Shown: positions 4,712-5,041 of the stretch, one piece after another
How positions within the stretch are numbered: the first letter of the stretch is position 1
Layout of the letters: each line of letters opens with the position of its first letter
Source of the DNA: Legionellaceae bacterium UBA6148
GTDB lineage: Bacteria; Pseudomonadota; Gammaproteobacteria; Legionellales; Legionellaceae
DNA length: 5,041 nt
Direction of reading: 5' to 3'
Assembly: GCA_002423125.1 (NCBI GenBank)
Contig: DIUW01000018.1
Span: forward strand, 1 to 5,041
Translations under genes and position numbers: made by a program
The notes under the pieces: model-generated
Databases searched by the model: none
What the model was told of the DNA's origin: nothing
The model's input: the letters and a program-made list of their open reading frames with translations, nothing else

Positions 4712-4871
4712 TTCAGTGGCAAATAATGTGGGCCCGTTCTCAGTTAATGTGAGCCAGATTTTTTATAGTGGCGATTAAAGTGGGCCGAAGATTATTTTCA
4801 TTCGCATTTAATTTGGGCCCATTTGATGCGCTGATTGCGGGCCGATGTGTTTATGAAAGCGGGCCGTTACA
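4712..4871 (-). repeat. Right long terminal inverted repeat of the hicAB cassette
   Basis: This is the inverted partner of 3773-3932. Read on the minus strand, the five motifs recur in the same order from the tip: GGCCCGCAATCAGCGC, GGCCCAAATTAAATGCGAAT, GGCCCACTTTAATCGCCA, GGCTCACATTAACTGAGAAC and GGGCCCACATTATTTGCC. The outer two thirds are best conserved, as expected if transposase-binding sites are under selection. Confidence 0.88.
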
Positions 4872-4877
4872 CCTAGA
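4872..4877 (+). repeat. Target-site duplication CCTAGA, right copy
   Basis: This is identical to 3767-3772 and directly follows the cassette end GTTACA. Reading continues from here as the uninterrupted IS1634-like transposase frame (CTA GAC TCG ACC). Confidence 0.85.
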
Positions 4878-5041
4878 CTCGACCAGTTTTGTATTACATG
4901 GCCGCTATGATGTTGAGGAAACGGAGGGTGATAGCGCACCTCATCCAGCTCATGGGTATTCGAAAGCGAATCGCCCCGATTTAAAACAAGTAATGCTATC
5001 ATTAACGCAGGGAGGCGTTGCTATACTGCGCGCGGCCACAA

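Larger units (their letters stand above)
3773..4871 (+). mobile_element. Non-autonomous IS21-like cassette carrying hicAB (MIC-like), 1099 bp
   Basis: The unit starts TGTAAC, ends GTTACA, and is flanked by a 6-bp direct repeat. Its two ends (about 3773-3932 and 4712-4871) are inverted copies, gapless and about 87% identical by eye (near 90% in the outer 129 bp). Each holds several GGCCCACATTAA-type motifs. Between them lies only a complete hicAB operon; there is no transposase gene or visible remnant. TG...CA ends, multiple internal end-repeats and 4-8-bp duplications are features of IS21-family elements, whose istA/istB genes would normally occupy the middle. I infer that an IS21-type transposase in the same cell mobilised it in trans. 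The structure (boundaries, duplication, cargo) is seen directly; the IS21 link is inferred from end architecture. Confidence 0.85.
3372..5041 (+). pseudogene. IS1634-like transposase gene, split by the hicAB cassette; 3' end off-window
   Basis: The 5' part (3372-3772) encodes 134 residues typical of the N-terminal DUF4277-like region of IS1634-family transposases, such as GRRVAAMVLNGLGF and HLNDDCLGRCLDKI. It breaks at LHLD. The 3' part resumes at 4878 and reads STSFVLHGRYDVEE and HGYSKANRPDLKQVMLSL, the start of the DDE domain, and runs open to the window edge. The Asp in LHLDST is the likely first catalytic residue, and its codon is the insertion site. As the DNA stands, the 5' part reads on into the cassette for 20 more residues (VTARIHKYIGP...) and stops at 3834-3836, giving a 154-aa product with no catalytic domain. 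The family is usually 450-600 aa. Removal of the insert with one CCTAGA copy restores the frame exactly, so this insertion is the only damage visible. The start ATG at 3372 has no clear Shine-Dalgarno. Confidence 0.88.

Noticed and set aside
4808..5002. Minus-strand open frame of 64 codons
   Set aside because: It reads through the right cassette repeat and the antisense of the IS1634-like gene. Its similarity to the tail of the truncated transposase only reflects the inverted repeat.

Overview
This 5.0-kb window is a stack of mobile elements with no clearly recognisable housekeeping gene. The base composition is AT-rich. The transposase families, the Rpn-type nuclease and the HicAB pair would fit a gammaproteobacterium, possibly Legionella/Coxiella-like or another host-associated lineage. 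That placement is an impression from protein style, not something the window proves.

Layout from left to right. (1) Positions 1-129 are the 3' end of an open frame that enters from outside and is not recognised. (2) Positions 207-1616 are an apparently intact ISL3-family insertion sequence with perfect 26-bp terminal inverted repeats. Its minus-strand transposase has zinc-finger and DDE domains. (3) Positions 1721-2330 are a decayed transposase of the IS481/IS3-like integrase-core type, with frameshifts, an internal stop and a large internal deletion. Twenty-five bases downstream is an intact gene for an Rpn/YhgA-like PD-(D/E)XK nuclease. A 12-bp inverted repeat lies on the outer sides of this pair (1639-1650 and 3287-3298), so rpn may be a passenger of the dead transposon. 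(4) From 3372 to the window's right edge runs an IS1634-like transposase gene, cut in two at the codon of the first putative catalytic Asp.

The insertion that splits it (3773-4871, about 1.1 kb) is the most interesting object here. It has inverted ends of about 160 bp, about 87% identical by eye. Each end contains several copies of a GGCCCACATTAA-like motif. It begins TGTAAC, ends GTTACA, and is flanked by CCTAGA on both sides. It encodes no transposase, only a complete hicA-hicB toxin-antitoxin operon with a promoter-proximal palindrome and its own terminator. Joining the flanks after removing one CCTAGA copy restores the IS1634 frame exactly, so this is a clean insertion. It looks like a non-autonomous mobile cassette (MIC-like), probably moved in trans by an IS21-type transposase, with a toxin-antitoxin pair as its only cargo.

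Functionally the window carries two systems that can harm or protect the host: HicA mRNA interferase with HicB antitoxin, and Rpn nuclease with a possible internal C-terminal product. Both sit inside transposon-like boundaries. The rest is transposition machinery, either intact (ISL3) or broken (IS481/IS3-like and IS1634-like).
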